In this document: piece after piece, positions 62,936 to 64,000 of the stretch
Layout of the letters: every line of letters begins with the position of its first letter
How positions within the stretch are numbered: the stretch's first letter is position 1
Source of the DNA: Colletotrichum lupini
Lineage: Eukaryota; Ascomycota; Sordariomycetes; Glomerellales; Glomerellaceae
Reading direction: 5' to 3'
Length of the DNA: 64,000 nucleotides
Assembly (NCBI RefSeq): GCF_023278565.1
Contig: NC_064682.1
Coordinates: 310,001-374,000 of the forward strand
The notes under the pieces: model-generated
Database searches by the model: none
What the model saw: the letters and a program-made list of their open reading frames with translations, nothing else
Told to the model about the DNA's origin: nothing
Program-made: the position numbers and the translations under genes

Positions 62936-63885
62936 TTGTGAGATTATGCTGGCGCAAGGCATGGGATAGGGATTATTGGCGCTTTGATGATACTCCTTTA
63001 GACTTCTGAACTCTGTACATCAAGTTGAGAATTTGTTCACCTCGGCTACTAGTTGCAACTCGCTAGTTTGATAGCCCGACTTCGACCTACCTACAAGTAC
63101 CTTAGTCTCACCAGCTCTTCTCCCATCCTCTCTCGGAGCCCAGATCTTGAGCCCGTTGAGCTACCCCAATGCAAGTCAACGGAATGCAATGCCGTCGCCG
63201 CACGCAGCTAAGTGAGGAGAGCTTCAGGCCGCGGGCCGAGCATCGTCCTCCTCCCCCGCATTCTCCAAGTGACATCACGATCCCAACCAAGACAAACCAA
63301 GACGAACCAAGCAAACAATCCGTCTTTTCTCCGCTCCGCCGATCCCTCAACACATTGATCTACTGCAATCAAGGCAAATGCTACCCAATCCCAGAACTTC
63401 CCTCACATCACCACGTGGGTCCGTTGTCAGTGCGGCCAACGTTCCGCTCACCTTGGTCGAAATAAGCAACGCGGGGTAGGTAGACTCCCGCCCTCGGGCA
63501 TGGATATTTGACCTTGCGGACGTTTTCCGGAACGGAGAGTAGCCGCACCCCCTCCTCTCCATTGGATGTTTCAATCTGCCGAGCTTCTTCGCCGATGGGG
63601 CTTACACTCACACGTACCCCAGCCGCTGACGACGGGAACCTTTGGCAACCTGTTTGGGTTGTGTGGGCTGCGTCCGAACCACGGAGAGATACCCGAAGGT
63701 TTATATTCAGGTCATAGGGCGCGAAAATGGAGGTTGATCGCACTCGTTCCATGTGATTGTGATTGTGATTGCACTCGACCAACTTTCAACCTTCATCGAC
63801 TTGCGGAGCCTGAAGCTCTAGTGAATGTTGGCACCCTCCGACACCTAGCTCAAGGCCAACACAGAAGGCGATCCAGCATTGCCAC
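62936..63885. other. Intergenic, promoter of the next gene
   Basis: About 950 bases. It contains short imperfect repeats (CCAAGACAAACCAAGACGAACCAAGC at about 63287-63312 and GTGATTGTGATTGTGATTG at about 63754-63771). The overlapping frames on both strands carry no known domain. Confidence 0.5.
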
Positions 63886-64000
63886 GATGGACTCCTCGTA
63901 CGCTTCGCGCCACGAGAAACTTGAAATCTCAGAGCTCGAAAATGGAGAGCATGAGACTGTCACGAAGAAGGGGGAGATTGAGCGGATCGATGCAATAGCT
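63886..64000 (+). CDS. Start of an unidentified gene (runs off the window)
   Basis: An ATG at 63886 in good context (CACGATGG) opens a frame that stays open to the window edge, 38 codons. The visible part is hydrophilic and charged (HEKLEISELENGEHE, then KKGEIERIDAI). This resembles the cytosolic leader of fungal MFS transporters, but no membrane segment is reached, so the family is only a guess. Confidence 0.45.

Noticed and set aside
63754..63771. Tandem GTGATT repeat as a CRISPR-like or minisatellite array
   Set aside because: There are only three short units with no spacers. It is a simple microsatellite-scale repeat.

Overview
This window is filamentous-fungal DNA, most likely from a Pezizomycotina ascomycete. 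The genes have short introns (about 50-120 bases) with GT..CTGAC/CTAAC..AG signals. The products are typical of that group: a rhodopsin-domain membrane protein, an EthD protein, a YAT amino-acid permease, a Zn2Cys6 regulator and a PAN-like anchored protein. About 37 kb is LTR-retrotransposon sequence in which CpA/TpG dinucleotides are almost absent while CpG persists. That is the signature of repeat-induced point mutation (RIP).

Layout. 1-807: 3' end of a Ty3/gypsy element running in from the left. 808-2493: a helical-domain/Rho-like GTPase gene, probably truncated. 2866-4286 (-): rhodopsin-domain 7TM protein, seven exons. 5148-5752 (+): secreted EthD protein. 6813-14237: Copia copy 1, intergenic. 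14760-16151 (-): carboxylesterase with an internal deletion and frameshift. 16787-18327 (-): agmatinase-type ureohydrolase, eight exons. 18952-20598 (+): amino-acid permease, divergent from the agmatinase. 20839-29291 (+): ketopantoate-reductase-like gene split by Copia copy 2. 29399-30131 (-): small secreted Kex2-type pro-protein. 31391-39542 (-): PAN-like membrane protein gene split by Copia copy 3. 40454-47811: full-length Ty3/gypsy chromovirus-type element. 48534-49296 (-): intact paralogue of the split PAN-like gene. 50198-58117 (-): class II aldolase/adducin gene split by Copia copy 4. 58948-60114 (+): TauD/TfdA-type dioxygenase. 60721-62935 (+): Zn2Cys6 transcription factor. 63886 onward (+): start of another gene.

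The main result is that three of the four copies of one Copia family sit inside exons of three unrelated genes, each bounded by a perfect 5-bp target duplication (CTATC, CACTT, GGATG). When the element and one duplication copy are ignored, each host frame continues exactly across the insertion point, with no stop or shift and with usable splice sites. The elements themselves are saturated with RIP mutations. RIP removes TG dinucleotides, and therefore start codons, and turns CAA/CAG into stops. This explains the very long stretches with no reading frames.

The right end may be a small metabolic group: the aldolase gene and the dioxygenase share a divergent intergenic region, followed by a regulator and a further gene on the same strand. 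Protein families were recognised from motifs alone. No database search was run, and exon boundaries are inferred from splice signals and frame continuity.
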